64,000 bases of DNA, from positions 1,558,675 to 1,622,674 of the forward strand of contig JAINUG010000047.1 of the NCBI GenBank assembly GCA_029706075.1, written 5' to 3'. Source of the DNA: Aldrovandia affinis. Lineage: Eukaryota; Chordata; Actinopteri; Notacanthiformes; Halosauridae. The translations under genes and the position numbers were made by a program. Under the pieces are notes generated by a model that had not been told where the DNA came from, ran no database searches, and saw nothing but the letters and a program-made list of their open reading frames with translations. This document shows, piece after piece, positions 45,317 through 58,357 of this stretch (its first letter is position 1; every line of letters starts with the position of its first letter).

Positions 45317-47083
45317 CAGGGGCGTCATAGCGGGGGGAAAAGGGGAACTGACTACCTAGGGCCCCAAGTGGGGGAGGGCCCTTGAAAAGCCTGGAATGAA
45401 AAAAAAAACCAATTTATAAGTAATTAGTGTCATTACTAAATTATATTGGCTGAATAAATAGGTTGAGAGACTGAACTTTGTATCCATAAAAATATTGGAG
45501 GCTCTCTGGGCCCCCTCCCCTCTCCCCTCTCAAAAGCGCAAATGGTTTAGTCCGCCCCTCTGCACTAAGTAGGTATGTTACAATAACGTGCGCAGCGGCG
45601 GTCTAGATATGCCTGTGTCCCTGTGCGAGCGATTACGAGAGACTATGGCCGTACCCCAAAAATGCAGGCTTTTCAAGGGCTGTCGGGGTTTTTTTCACCA
45701 TATGTCTGCGATATAACGTAGTTGAAAACTCGATCCTCCATCTTGTTTCTGAAATTTGATTAAACATTGCTCGGTTTGGTCATACGCTACACTTCAGAGT
45801 CAGACTCGTGTTTAGTGCTTTCAAAATGATATATCGCAAGTTCAGGACTAAATAAAAGGTATCCAGGACGTTAATATAACATTTTATCTTGTTTCTGGTG
45901 AAATTTCTTTGAAATCTGTCAATGCGAAATGCTATATTTTTGACCCGGAATGTGAGATATCTTTGCCCAAATGCTCACTGCCTGCTGTGGTTTTTGCCGT
46001 GTCGCGGCGTGTGCGCAACATGTAGGTTAATTATGTGATTAATTGATTATGTAATGCAATTTCAGATCATTCAAATTAAGATATATCATATCTTTTTTAG
46101 AACGCTTCAATCTGTAATTGCTGAAAATGTAATGCAATTATCCTTATTTTCAAGAAAGTTATGGGCATTTATGTTATTGAATCACAGCTTTTGTTTCAAG
46201 ATCATTGAAAAACAATAAGGGTCAATATGCAAATTTCCGAGTGTAAAAATTAACATAACTTCCTTAAAACTTAAGATATGAGAGTGAATAAGGTATCAAA
46301 TTAAAGGTATGTTCATGCTCTATCGGGTGGTATTCACTAGATTTATAACATCTCAAAATTTTGTAACATACCTACACTAAGATTTTGTCTTTCCAGAAGA
46401 AAGTGAAGTCAGGGTATCAAAAAAGAAAAGAAAGAGAAAAAAAGGCAAACTGAGGGAAAACAACTGCTCACTAATTTCTTTCAAAAGAAAGGTAAGCAAC
46501 TTGCTAACACTGTTTAAGAGTGGTTTAAGCTAATATCGGTACGTTGTTTCGATTGAACTAGGGCTGTCAACGTTAACACGTTAACACATGTGATTCATTT
46601 CAAATGGATAACGGGTTCTTTTTTTTATTATCGCGATTAATCTAATTTCAGTTTCACTCTCGCTAATGGCTGAAAGCAATCGCAAATGCGGGCAAACATA
46701 CTACTGGTGATGGTGAAATGCATTTAAACAAGTGTTTTTGAAGACTCATTTGATCCAGTTCTATAACAAGACAAGCTAACGTAGCTAGCTACATTATGAT
46801 AGTTAGCTAGCTAGCTGGTAAATTAAGCAGAATCTAGCCTGTAGCCTGCTTCATTGTATATTATAAGCAGGTTAAGAGGCTAATATCAATCCTGTATGCT
46901 TCATGCTTGTAGAGGGGCCTGTCCTTGTAGCAGAGAGTGAGCAGGAAGAAGATGTGATCTTTCTCTTGTGTATAGTTGTTGATTCAATTTTAAAAAATTC
47001 TACAGATGCATGAGAGTCAAGAGGGGAAGGGGGCCCACAAGACTGCATATGTATAGGGCCCAGAATTGTGTGCTATGCCCCTG
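45317..47083. mobile_element. Non-autonomous hAT element, copy 1 (1.77 kb), inserted in the L2
   Basis: Ends CAGGGGCGTCATAGC and GCTATGCCCCTG (inverse CAGGGGCATAGC) are hAT-type. The 8-bp target duplication TATCTGAC is exact (45309-45316 and 47084-47091). The body shares most of its sequence with 61263-62401. A short coding remnant at 46396 (SFQKKVKSGYQKRKERE) followed by a donor-like GGTAAGC at about 46490 recalls the basic first exon of zinc-finger hAT transposases. No transposase core remains. Confidence 0.93.
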
Positions 47084-47815
47084 TATCTGACCAAAATGAT
47101 TGCCCCTTATAAGCCGACACGACTGCTTCGTTCACAAGAAGCCGGCCATCTATTACTCCCTAGAATTTTGAAAAGCACTAGCTGGTGGTAGAGCCTTCTC
47201 TTTTAGAGCTCCTCTGTTGTGGAAGGGTTTACCAAAGCATGTTAGGGATTCGTTTACAGTGTCAATTTTTAAGTCTTTAAGTAAGATCGGGTGTGGATGG
47301 TTTGGAACTCTCTCATGGCTGCGTGTATTCTCTGTCCCTCTCCTAATAGGTATGCTGCCATAGCTTACACCTGTTGGGGCTATCTGTATATGTCCTATGC
47401 TTGTGCTCCCCTGCTCTTACATAATGCTACTGGCTATAGCACTGCTTTTTTTTCTGACACCCGCCCCCGAGCCCTAGATCCTGTGAGAAGTGTGAGCTGC
47501 CCTCATCCCCACGCCTACCCCAGTCCCTGGATCTGGACCCCCTTCACGTGGTTTAGCCCCCCCACTGACTATCTAACTCAGGAGGCGCAAAGTCATTCAG
47601 CCCTGAGTCACCTTGGTCTTTTTTGGACACACCCTGTGCCGGCCAGAAGAGGATGGGTTCTTCCCAAGGTTTCTCCCTATTAAGGGAGTTTTTCCTTGCC
47701 ACTGTTGCCTTTAGGCTTGCTTTGGGGGTGGGTCTAGGCCTGGCCTGGGTTCCTCCTCTGTTAAGCCAGAGTCAGCTTTGTGCAAAAAGCGTCATAATAA
47801 ATGTATACAAATAAA

Positions 47816-48099
47816 TTTGATTTTTTGCAAATTTTAATAGTTTGATTTTAATCAATACAGATTTGATTAATCAATACAGTGTCGAAGTTCAGCTCAGTGG
47901 AGATGAATATGTCATCCTCACAATCTTTGTCATTCCGATCATTAGTACGGAACATAATGGGTGACCTATAAGAATGTCCTGTTACACACCTCTCATGCAA
48001 GGTGAATGCATGTTATCATTCAAAATTCAGTTTTAACTATTAAAATTTGCATTAGGTAAAAATAAATATATGGATATATTATTCTATACAGTTATTATG
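47816..48099. other. Unassigned spacer
   Basis: AT-rich flank after the L2 tail with a TTTGATTAATCAATACAG-like repeat pair; no gene. Confidence 0.5.
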
Positions 48100-48215
48100 T
48101 TTTTTTTTTTTTTGCCACCCCCGGCCAGAGCTGACTCTGGCGCAACGGGGAATCGAACCCCGGTTGCCGTGGCCAGCGTCGGACATTGAAACCACTAGAC
48201 CACGTGGGAGGCCCC
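48100..48215 (-). mobile_element. tRNA-Glu-derived SINE, family S2, head only
   Basis: Minus-strand GGGGCCTCCCACGTGGTCTA to the B box GGGGTTCGATTCCCCG, then a short tail and a poly(A) run (T run at 48100-48113). Same head as 19149-19529 without the long body. Confidence 0.8.
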
Positions 48216-48361
48216 ATTATTTGCTTTTCTTTCAGTCATTTTTAAAGTGCTCACTCTTTTTAATGTGTTCCTAAACTATGTAATTATGGGCACTATGTAA
48301 TTTACTGGACAAAATGTTGATGTGTTCAATACTTATTTCCCCCATTGTATATACATATACA

Positions 48362-50358
48362 CACTACCGGTCAAAAGTTAGAAGTTTTTATTGAAATTGA
48401 CACAGTTTAATGTTTCAATGTACTCAGAAATGAAAGCATAGAACAAATAAACAATTGGAGGTTAAAAAGAAATCATGGCATCGTTTCGTTTAACAAAATT
48501 GAATCAAAATTTTGGACTCAAAAGTAGCCACCTTTTGCAGATATAACAGCCGAACACACTTGTAGCATTCTTTCTACAATGGAAATCAAATATTGTTCGG
48601 AAAGTTCTTCCCAACACTATTGCAGAAGTTCCGACAAATGTGTTGCACTTGTAGGTTGCTTTGCTTTCACCCTTCTGTCCAGTTCATCCCAAACCAGCTC
48701 GACCAGAGGGTATTGCATGGCGCTGCAAAATGCTGTGGTAGCCCTTTTGGTTCAGAGTGCCAGTCACTCTGTGCAAGTTGCCGACTCTATTTTCAGCAAA
48801 AGAGCCCCAGACCATCACACTTCCTCCTCCATGTTTGACAGTTGGTGTCACATACTGAGGAACCATCCTTTCGCCTACTCGTCAGTGTACAAAAACCCTG
48901 CGTGATGAATCGAAGATTTCAAAATTTTGATTCATCAGTCCATAAGATCTTCTTCCAGTCTTCAGTAGTCCACTGGCGGGGCTTCATGGCCCAGGCAAGC
49001 CTCTTTTTCTTATTTTGCCAACTTAGCAATGGCTTTCTTACTGCTACTCGACCTGTCAAACCTGCAGCTCGAAGTCTTCTCTTCACATTTGAAACTGAGA
49101 CTTCCTTACTTCGACCAGTGTTAAGCTGTGCTTGAAGCTGTTGTCCTGTGAGCTGCCTGTCACGCAAGCTGTTGACTCTCAGAAACTTGTCTTCTGATTT
49201 TGTTGTGGCTTTGGGTCTGCCAGACCTCTTCCTGTCAGAGTTTCCTCCTGTTTCCAAGTGATGGTGTAGGAAACTGTACTCACTGACACTCTGGCCTTCT
49301 TTGCAATTTCTCTAAAGGAAAGACCTACACTTCTAAGGGTTATAATGGTCTTTTTCTCACCATTATGATAGCAATATACTACTTCCTACAGTGCAATATT
49401 GTCCAAATAATGCTTCAGAGGGTGTAGTAACAGTCTGTTACAACATTGCTTTTTTACAGACAGACTAATAAACAAACGTTGGAACACCTGTAGGAATTGT
49501 TTGCATCAACTTTCAAGGCTTAATTTACTTCCATTGCTGCAGAACAGCTGTAAGTTGTTAACCCATTACTTGTTCCATGAAAAGGGCTGTGATGTCCCCA
49601 GGGGTTGGGCGACACGCAATGACCTTGCAGAGGGCGTAGGCAAGTTAAAGAACAAGGAGGAGGTAGTATTCAGAAACAAAAATGATAATTTAATAAACAA
49701 ATACTTCACAAACACAAAACACAGGGTGGGGTCTTCAGGGGAATACAAACACAAAGTCCACAAATCCTTTCTCGTCGTCAATGTCCAATCCAATTCCGTA
49801 ATCCAGTTCAGTTCCGTAATCCAGTCCGTCGTCAAAATCCAAAGGGGGGTCCTCAAACAATCCAAGTTTCATACACAAACACAAACAATCACTCTCTCTC
49901 TCCAAATACTGGCTGGTCAATCGACTTCACAGTTTCACTCTCCAAAAACACACAGCAACTCCTTTCCACACACGTTCCTACTCCTCTCCCAGTGTAATGG
50001 GAATCAGCCCTTTAAATAGGCCTTGAAATGGCCTTCAGCTGGTCATTAGTCCCGTTGCCTTGACTTTGCTCAGGTGTTTCTGTGGCCTGCTGGGAAATGT
50101 AGTGTTTTGGCTCCCATGTGTCGAAGGACCCGGCAGCCATTTCCTTGGGCAGCCCATTGGGCTGCCACAGGGCCTTTTTTAATAACTCTGAAATGTACAT
50201 TCTTTTTCAGTTTTTGGTAACCTAAACTTTTTTTTTTAACCTCTGGCACTTTACCACTTACCTTTGTACCATTTCAGGTTATTCACTGGACTTGAACTGC
50301 TTAAATTTGAGTAAAAACTGGAAAAATGGGGGTGTTCTAAAACTTTTGACCAGTAGTG
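48362..50358 (-). mobile_element. Tc1-like DNA transposon, interrupted by a solo LTR
   Basis: Inverted ends CACTACCGGTCAAAAGTT (48362) and AACTTTTGACCAGTAGTG (50341-50358), with TA next to the right end. Minus-strand 49257-48919 encodes the transposase from the second DNA-binding helix to the first Asp: RKRSGRPKATTKSEDKFL (GRPR-like) and WTTEDWKKILWTDESKF. 48866-48684 adds [17 protein letters not shown]. Frames are broken and the later DD/E part is not readable. The LTR at 49588-50169 splits its 5' leader. Confidence 0.9.
49588..50169 (-). repeat. Solo LTR, copy B, inside the Tc1 element
   Basis: Same family as 17106-17708 in the opposite orientation, ends TGTGGCAGCCC...GACATCACA, with CCTATTTAAAGGGCTG and TTTATTAAATTATC in place. 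A 4-bp flank GGGC is present on both sides (49584-49587, 50170-50173). Fossil without an internal region. Confidence 0.85.
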
Positions 50359-53300
50359 TATATATTGTGACAGGATCAGGGGTGTTGGGGTACAATGCAG
50401 CCAATGAACAATAATAAAATTACCATAGAACAATAAAATAGGAAGACACTTTACTTTATTTGGAGAATGAATACAAAAAGGCGGGTAGGGGAAAGCTAGC
50501 AAGTTCAGTCCATGATCCATTCTCGAGGTCTTTATCCGTGGTCCAAAGTCATCACGCCAATCCAGTTCCTCAGTCAATCCAAAAGTCGGTGCACAAACGG
50601 GGTTATCAAAACAGTCCAAATCAAGCCAAGTAGTCAATCCAACACAATGCTTTCTCTCTGAGAGTTTGTGTTGCTCTTGGAAAACAGGCAGGGCCTATGG
50701 AACAATTAAGTGGACGCCAATGAGAATTGACAATTTAGCCCTCCCTCCCATCCTGCGAAGAGCCAATATCAGCACTTATTGGATTCATAATGGAGTTGTT
50801 GGGGCTTGAAAGCTGTTGTTGTTGGGGTGTTGATATAATAGACTTTAAGTACTGTGGAGTTGCATAATCTTGAGACTCATTTTAAGAACTAGGTTGGTTG
50901 TTACTGTACTGAATGTGCCCCAACACACTGTTCTGTGTCCAGTCTCAGAACCTGGCACCGGGTGCCCTTGTCTGTCTGAGAACCCGCCTCACTCCCTCCT
51001 CCTCTTAGTCACATTCATTTGCACCTCTCTTCCATCTTTCAGCAAAGGGACAGGGGTGGGATGGTGGGTGACTCAATCTACTTGCAGCTACATGTCACGC
51101 AGCACGCTCCCTACCATACCCCCCCCTTCCCCCACCACCATATCGCTCGATGTGTTCTTTCTCCTCTCTCTGGCCACTGGTTTGTGATGCTGTGTCTGAT
51201 ATGAAGTGCTGACAGGCAACACGCACTGGTGGTGTTTCCCTTTGAAGCGAATGCCAGGGATAGAACGTCACAAGATCCCTAAACCTGAGCCTGTGCTGCA
51301 GCTCACATGTTTCATCCCCCATCAGCTCCGCCAGTATGGGGAAAGGGAGATGGGTGTCTGCCTTGTAAGTCGGCTGTTGAGGTGACAACTGTGACAATCT
51401 TCATACCCTCTCTGATGGGTTCTGACAGGTTTTTGTTAACTCTTCGCCTTGTCTGCTAGAAAACAAGGTGAGTGAGTGGTAGACAGAGTGATAGTTTTAG
51501 GTTGTCTATATTGTATGAAGCAAATTTGATGTTACATTTTTATTCAAGCAGCAAATACTAAATTCAAAATAATGAAAATAGCATATTCTGATAGTGCTAC
51601 AAATGTATTATTTTATTTTCACAAAGAGATAGACTTTTGTTAACATGTAAAAAAAAGATGCTCTCTGTATTTTAGCAGAAGATAAGAAGACAAGACAACT
51701 TTGTGCTAAATATTTCAAAACAACTTGAATTGAATCAACCGTTCAAACATGACTTTTTCAAAATAACTTGCTTCCTGAGGAAAAAAGTTTTTAAACACAC
51801 ACAGTTCATAGTACCCTGATTTCCTTGACCAGTTACAGGAATGCAGAACCTCCAGGAACTTACTGACTCTGCCCCCTCAGTCCTCATCTGTAAATTAAAC
51901 ATTGAGCAGAGCATTATTAGATAAAAAGACCTGAACAAATCAATGTTATGCATTGGCTCATTCAGGGCAGTAAATATAGAATGAGATATTGTTTTTTAAA
52001 CTATGTAAAGAAATAAACTGAGCACATTTTATGCAACCCTTAGGCAGGTTACCCATTGAGAATAATGTGTTCCAGTTTGACTGATCGAATTCCACTTATT
52101 TCTCCTTCAGATGCAATATAAACTGGCCTTCCATCATTTCCAATGTCTATAAGAGACCTGCTTGTTCATGAATGAACAAGGAACAAAATGTTCCAAACCA
52201 AAATATGTTCCTTGCTTGCTGGAGTCTTCTGCATGTATAATTGAACCACAGCATAGAAATACCTAATTTCATGTGCGCAGCCAGTAAAAAGAAAGCAGAT
52301 AATAGGCTTAGTGGGAGAACATGTCAGAGAAGGCATGGAAGGAGTCTTCTATCCATTACATAATGTGTATCCTAGAATGCCTACATAAATATCAACAATG
52401 AAGCCTGATAGATGTCTGACATCACAAAGTAGCAGAATTTGTTTAGCAGTGGTCACAGGAGAGAAAGGGTAGTCGCATCACCGACATGCTAAACACCTGT
52501 GTGCTCTTGGGAAGGGAGGAGAGGGGGACGCCCAGGGAAATGGGGTGCTGTGGGGGATGGGAAGGCCCTCTTTCCCAGAGCAGAGAGGAAGCCATGGGTG
52601 TATGTGGGTGGATGACATGTAGGGTTATTATGCAGTTCAGTTGGTGCAGGATTTCCACAATTACTGATGTCATCTGCAGCACTGAAATATCTCCCATAGT
52701 GCCTCTCTTTCTCCTGTTCTCTTTCTTTCTCTCTCCCTCATTTCTGATTCACCTCTCCCATTCCAAAGATGCACCTGGTAACTGTAAGTCACTACAGTAT
52801 ACAGTCACTACAGTATACAGAACTGTCTTGTGCACAGAAATGTATTCGGTGGTAAAGATGAACATTTTTGGAAAATCAAAAAAAGAACAATCTTAATATC
52901 AGCAACAGGTCCACACCATGAACAATGAATGCAATAACACCCCTTTTCACAAAAAGTTCTTGTTAACCAAGTTAACGTCAGGTCCTAGATTTGGGCTGAT
53001 TTGGGATTCGTCTAACATGTTCTGATCCATCCAGCCCTGCATGCTCTTTTCTATCAGCAACTCAGATTAGCAGGTAGGGCCTGTTCTCCTGCTGAGGAGA
53101 CCGTGGTTTCAAATTATTGGAGTATTCTGTTGTTGTAAATGCACATTTGGACTTTCAATTAAAACCCAGCTTTGAATGAGTAATGGAAGCAATTGAACTT
53201 ATACTGCTAAGAAAGCAGATAAAGGTATGCATGCCTCTTTGTTGCAATCTACTTACGGTTTATTGTGCTGTACAGTACCATCCCTGCTTGAGTTGCATTA

Positions 53301-53482
53301 TGATTATAACTTTTTATTTTCACTCCTTTTAATTACTCAAATGATTCACTTTTACTTCTCTGTACAACAAAGGGTTTTGTGATAGATGACAGATTCTGCG
53401 GAAGTGAATGTGATTGAGTCCTGGTGTGACAACCAGGATATGCACTTAAAAGGATTACAATCAGTCATATTATATGAACCTA
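50359..53482. other. No gene seen; possible LTR-like remnant at 50369-50830
   Basis: The first 460 bases start TGTGACAGGATCAGGGGTG and contain AATAAAATTACC, which could be an LTR remnant, but no far end or flank repeat was found. The rest is unassigned; a 15-base direct repeat CACTACAGTATACAG occurs twice at about 52790. Confidence 0.4.
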
Positions 53483-54870
53483 ATATTATAAGAATACATA
53501 ATGATGAATACAGGCTGTTCGGCCCATCCAAGCTAGTCATTTACTAGTATAAAGAATATCCAGTGCTGCATCAAGCCTGGACTTGAATACCCCAACTGTT
53601 TCTGCCTCCACTACATAACCACTGGCAAGCTGTTCTATGCATTGCCTTAGTCAAATTAGTCAAATTGACCTTTTACCAATTTCCACCTGTGCCCTGCTTA
53701 CTGAAGTCTTTGGTAGTTCACTTTGTTAATCCCTTTTATGAATTTAGAAACCTCAATCAGATTAGTCTCCTTAGTCGCCCTTGGATTTAGTTCTTCTTTG
53801 TACTTTCTCAAGAGCTTCTTTGTCTTTCTTGTAGAGTAGTGCCCAGAAATGCACTCAGTACTCCAAATGAGGTCTGACAAATGCATCATATAACATCAAT
53901 GTAATGTTATGTTTGATTTATACTCAATACCATTTGCTATATATCCCAGCATCATGTTGGTCTTTTTTCCTGCTACAGCACAATGCTTAGATCCTGATAG
54001 ATAAACTACAACTCCCAAGTCTTTTTCAAATTGAACACATTGTATTTATTCTCCTCCAATAAAATACTGTATTAAGTGTTTATATCACACATGCATCACT
54101 TTACATTTGGCAATCTTGAATGTCATCTGCCAGGTTTTTACCAACTTTTCTTTGATTACCCTAGTAGCCTCCAAACTGCTTGCTAAACCCCCATTTTTTG
54201 AATCACCTGCAAAATGTAACTATTTTGCTACTAATGTCCCTATCAAGATGATTTATGTAAATAAGGAAAATCAGATATCCCAGCACCAATCCCTATGAAA
54301 CTCCACAGCACCTAGGTGAGATACCTCTCATTACTCTTTGTATTCTACAATGCAACCAATTATGAATCCACTCTGAAATAACTCCTACTGAATGTATTCC
54401 TACTGAATTCATAACAATGAACCTCTTGTGTGGTACCATGTCAAATGCTGTTTGAAAGTCCACATATAAATGATCAAATCCTGTTTCAAGTCAAAACACT
54501 TTGTAGTTTATTCAAAGAAGTCCAGGAGGTTTGTGAGGCATGAAATCCCCCTTAGAAATATAATGTTGGCTATCCCTTATAATACTATTATTTTTTAGCA
54601 ATAATTCTAACTTGTCCTTAATAATACATTCCAGAATTTAATATGAGATGCAAATTAAACAGGCAGGCCTCTAGTTCCCTGGGACAGTACGGTCCCCCTT
54701 CTTATATTGGAATTATACTACCTTGCTTCCAGTCATCTGGTATTTCTTCAGTGTTTAGGGATTGCATAAAAAATATCTGTCAGTGATTTATAAATAATCT
54801 CCCCAAGTTCCTTAAATGCTCTAGAATATATGCCATCGGGACCTGCTGCCTTATTTGTTTTAAGTATTAA
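53483..54870 (-). mobile_element. CR1-type LINE, old decayed copy
   Basis: Aligns over its whole length with 39848-41455: tail AAGAATACATAATGATGA, GGCTGTTCGGCCCATC, CACTTTACATTTGGCAAT, GCTTCCAGTCATCTGGTATT. Many small insertions and deletions, and no reading frame longer than about 60 codons, so it is much older than the copy in the L2. Confidence 0.88.
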
Positions 54871-55036
54871 AACAGGACCAGCACCACATTATGCAACTAT
54901 CTGGCATGCAGTTAGAGACTGTCTACCCCACGTGTTAATATTTCCTTATCATTGACCTGGTTGGGAGATTGTGTTGTGACATGTGACAGGGCCTTACTAC
55001 TGAACTAAAAAATCTCTACAACAATGCTCTCATCTA

Positions 55037-56035
55037 CACTCTAAAAAAGAATAGCCTACACTAGATCTACTGAAAAAAATTTAGATAACAATTTCCATGC
55101 ATCTTTTCAAGTAATCCCAATTTGGGTATTATTAAGTAAATGCTATGATTCTATCATTGTCAGACTAACACAACTAAATTAAGTAGCACTACCATGATTG
55201 TCTTCAACATCCGAAAGCTTAAATAAATTGAACCTATGTAATTCACTGAAGTTGGTCTAACTTTCAATTTTGTTTCTGTTCTACTCAAAAATGTCCATGC
55301 AAATTGGACATTATTATGGTGATTATAGAATCAAGACTCAGAAATGACTGCTTTTCCATTACTGCTCTACCAGAGCACTGAAACGCAAGGAAGTACACAG
55401 AAAGACGACAAACGTAATCATGTAATCACATACAATAATCCTCCGTAACAGGGGGAGAGAGACTTTCATACAAACAGCAATTTCACAATTATACTGTACA
55501 AGCCTTACAGCCTGAACATAACTAGATAATAAATAATAGTTGTAGCGTTCGCAAAGGCCTATGAGACATTATATTAGTGGCTATGCTACATAACCTTTCG
55601 GAAGTAGCAACCGCTACTAGCAAACAATATGGCGGACACGTTCGTTTAGCATCAATGAAAACAAGTCCTTGCATTAGTGTCAGCAGGTACGATTAGGAAT
55701 AAAATAATGTAACGCTAGTTACTCACAAAATAAATGTAAATGTTGTTTAGTCCGACAGCTCAGTCAATTTCACAGTGCGGCTCTGATGCACGCGCACCTG
55801 ACGTGCACAGATGTGACAGTCAACCAGATCATTTAGTTGACCCTCCTCAATATTTGTCTATTGTTGAGCTGATGTAAAATTGTGCATTCAAATTGGATAT
55901 AATAATACATCAAGATAAAAATTTGATTTTCAGTTTGGCTGAACTTACTATTTCAAGTAAATGTAGCGAACTTAAATTCTTATGCTGAAATTACTTAGTT
56001 TAAGCTTTATTTACTAACACTCATTTTTTAGAGTG
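55037..56035. mobile_element. Candidate DNA transposon with short inverted ends
   Basis: CACTCTAAAAAA at 55037-55048 is the exact inverse of TTTTTTAGAGTG at 56024-56035. The body has no transposase. No convincing target duplication, so the class is open. Confidence 0.45.
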
Positions 56036-57560
56036 CACCCTGATTCATTTTACACTACATGTCTTGGAAAAGGCTTCCTTGCAGAGAACATTACATTACA
56101 AGAGTTCTGTTTCTACAAGAGTAGACTACATATCATATTAATTTTTGATGTTATTCTGTTATTTAGTAATCTAATATAATTTTTGAATAAATAGTATAGA
56201 AATATAATATATAGTACATAAAATAGTATGTCTGTGCTCACAAGTGTTGACTTTATTTCCAGCAAACGACACCCTGTAACTCCAAAAAAGCCAATTGCAA
56301 TGTGTGCCACCACACGGTGCTGCAATCAAACGTTAGCTGACAGATTGATTGGGAGTGAGTCACACTTTCCAAAAACATTCCCAAAGCCTGAACTCTAAAA
56401 TGACATTCAGCATTAAGCAGAGGCACTCGGAGGATGTCTGCAGGATTTTAGGATTTGACTGTCATCTTTATGGTAGTGGGAGAAGCAATGGGGGGATGTG
56501 TATGGGGCAATAATTTACCACATGTTATCATTTGTGCAAAACAAAATATTGCACAAATGATAACATATTGTAAATGGTTGGTAAATGTGAAAAATACAGG
56601 GTTGAATCTAGCTGAACTATAGAATAAATCTTTATAGGGAGCTGTGTATTACAGAATACTCTATTTATCTTGCAATTGACAATAACAATAACTCAGGTTG
56701 TGTGCTTAAAGCTAAATTTGTCTGAAGATAATTCTTATGATCACTGTAATTTCAATGTGTAAGCAACCATCACTTGACCAATGTATCTGTCCTCAGTGTC
56801 TAAATTTGATATACATAGCAAACCACAACATGTTACATAGACCACTTATATGCCAGTGTAATGAAAGTAGCTACATCATACATAATTGGTGGCTATGTTG
56901 GGTATTTGGGGATTACAATGCAGTCGATCCCAGTTCCACCTACAAAGCGAGATTACACCATAATAGATGCTGTTAAGTTACCATTATGGCTTACTGTCAC
57001 ATTTTAAATAAATGTGCAGTCTGATTAAATATATTATTCATGATGAATGATTAAATAAGCTAAACAAAATCTAACTGGCAATCATGTACCATAGCAGTAC
57101 AGACACGTACAAAGGAGTTTCAATATCTCAGAGAAACCACTGGATTAAGGATGTATATGTATTGAGTTACCTATCATTTATATATACACATATGTATATA
57201 TAGGAATATATACTGTATATATATCAATTCATGTACCCTTTTGCAATATCCTTCCCTCTGTAAACTATGATAAATGATCCTCATCCCTGGCCCAGCATAT
57301 TGTAGTATAGAGGTTAAAATTGTGCTCCAATATCAACATATGCTACTTTGTTTGATCTGTTGAAATGTACAGTACAACAAAGTCAACATTTACTATGCAG
57401 TATAAGCATAAATAAATATACAAAAACCTAAAATGAAATACATTTGTGGATAAATGTTACTTGGAAAGGAAAAACAAGTTTTTTTTTAAAGTGAAGTCAG
57501 GCACGTATTATAATAGAATATGTGCCTGTAAACCTAGGTGTTCTCTAGGTGGTTGATACA
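56036..57560. other. No gene seen
   Basis: AT-rich DNA with a perfect 18-bp hairpin at 56522-56566 and a TATATA tract near 57180. Confidence 0.5.
56522..56566. repeat. Perfect 18-bp inverted repeat with 9-base loop
   Basis: ATGTTATCATTTGTGCAA and its exact inverse TTGCACAAATGATAACAT are separated by AACAAAATA... nine bases. Short for a pre-miRNA; more likely the core of a small fold-back element. Confidence 0.8.
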
Positions 57561-57569
57561 GTTAAAGCA

Positions 57570-58357
57570 TTGGTTGTCAGTGATGTAATGAGCCACACTA
57601 GCCAGAAGTCTCTCCTAGGACAACACATAATTTCAGTTAGCAGGACACTCCTCACCTCGGTATCCAGTAGGCTGTGACTCCTGCGGTTTTCTGGTGCAAT
57701 GGCTGCTCAGATCAGCTGGTGGACTACAAAGTGAATAGAAGTTTACCAAAGTTTGACCCCTTAGACAACAGGTGTTTGATTGCTGATTGAGGCCATGCCC
57801 CCGATGCGTGGTTGCTCTGGCGCTGATTGGACCGTTCCCAATTGCACTCTCCTCAACCTCATCTGGCCACACCCCTGTCTAGAGTTTATAAGGGGTGGAG
57901 TGTCATTTTTTTTTAAGAAGAAGAAAAATAAGCTTTTTCCTTTCTGTGACTTCATGCCATTCAGCTGTGCCTTTTGAGAAACTTTTACAAAGATCTTTAC
58001 CTACTTGCTTGTCCATTTTTCTTCTGCATAGTTTTTCTGATGTAGATTTCATAGCTAGGGAAGCGTAGAGTAGGGGAAGCAGTCTGCGGAAGAAAGCGTC
58101 CATGTTGATTTGCACGGGAGTGAGTTTAGAACCTATCCTCTCTAGTGCTAGGGCTTAGTCAGATTGTTTTATTGATTTTTAGTATATCCCTCCAATGTCA
58201 TGTGAGTATGTTCATTATCTGTCATCTGTCTTAAATAAATCCTGTATTTTTTTAAGACTCATGACTCAAAGGAATATTTGTTGTCGCGTCCCATTCACAA
58301 CGCGTCACGTTCACAATCCGGCTATTGAAGTACGGGCGGTTTTTATGGGTTCGTAAC
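57570..58357 (+). repeat. Possible solo LTR
   Basis: A TATA-like AGTTTATAAGGGGTGG (about 57886), an AATAAATCCTG poly(A) region (about 58236) and a terminal GGTTCGTAACA look like an LTR. The left end and flanking duplication were not found, so the start is approximate. Confidence 0.3.

Larger units (their letters stand above)
39420..47815 (+). mobile_element. L2-clade LINE, interrupted by three later insertions
   Basis: Remaining pieces are about 39420-39841, 41456-43291, 44729-45316 and 47084-47815. In order they give NVRSL-type endonuclease start with ALLVNKLITDHSFDLV (39780), TETCLRPDEYSALNEASPDG and SGRGGGVAVIF (41465-41575), KVVIVGDFNIHVD (41753), LLDPTPTKPIKELLPVL (42625), KPLLKKPNLDP and [23 protein letters not shown] (42893), [13 protein letters not shown], then after the gap NLGFIIDQDFTFDTLI and NISRVAFFHLRNIAKIR (44930-45020), LHWLPVKYRADYK (45230), and the tail with AATAAATTTGATTTTTTG. 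Stops and frameshifts are many, so it is old. RSLLSKA/FHLRNI-type and the 3' tail are typical of fish L2. Confidence 0.88.

Noticed and set aside
47291-47683. 130-codon frame starting MWMVWNSLMAACI
   Set aside because: It lies in the 3' part of the L2 LINE after the hAT insertion and shows no independent gene structure.
48110-48215. tRNA-Glu-like sequence as a functional tRNA gene
   Set aside because: It has mismatches, no proper acceptor stem and a poly(A) tail, and matches the SINE at 19149.
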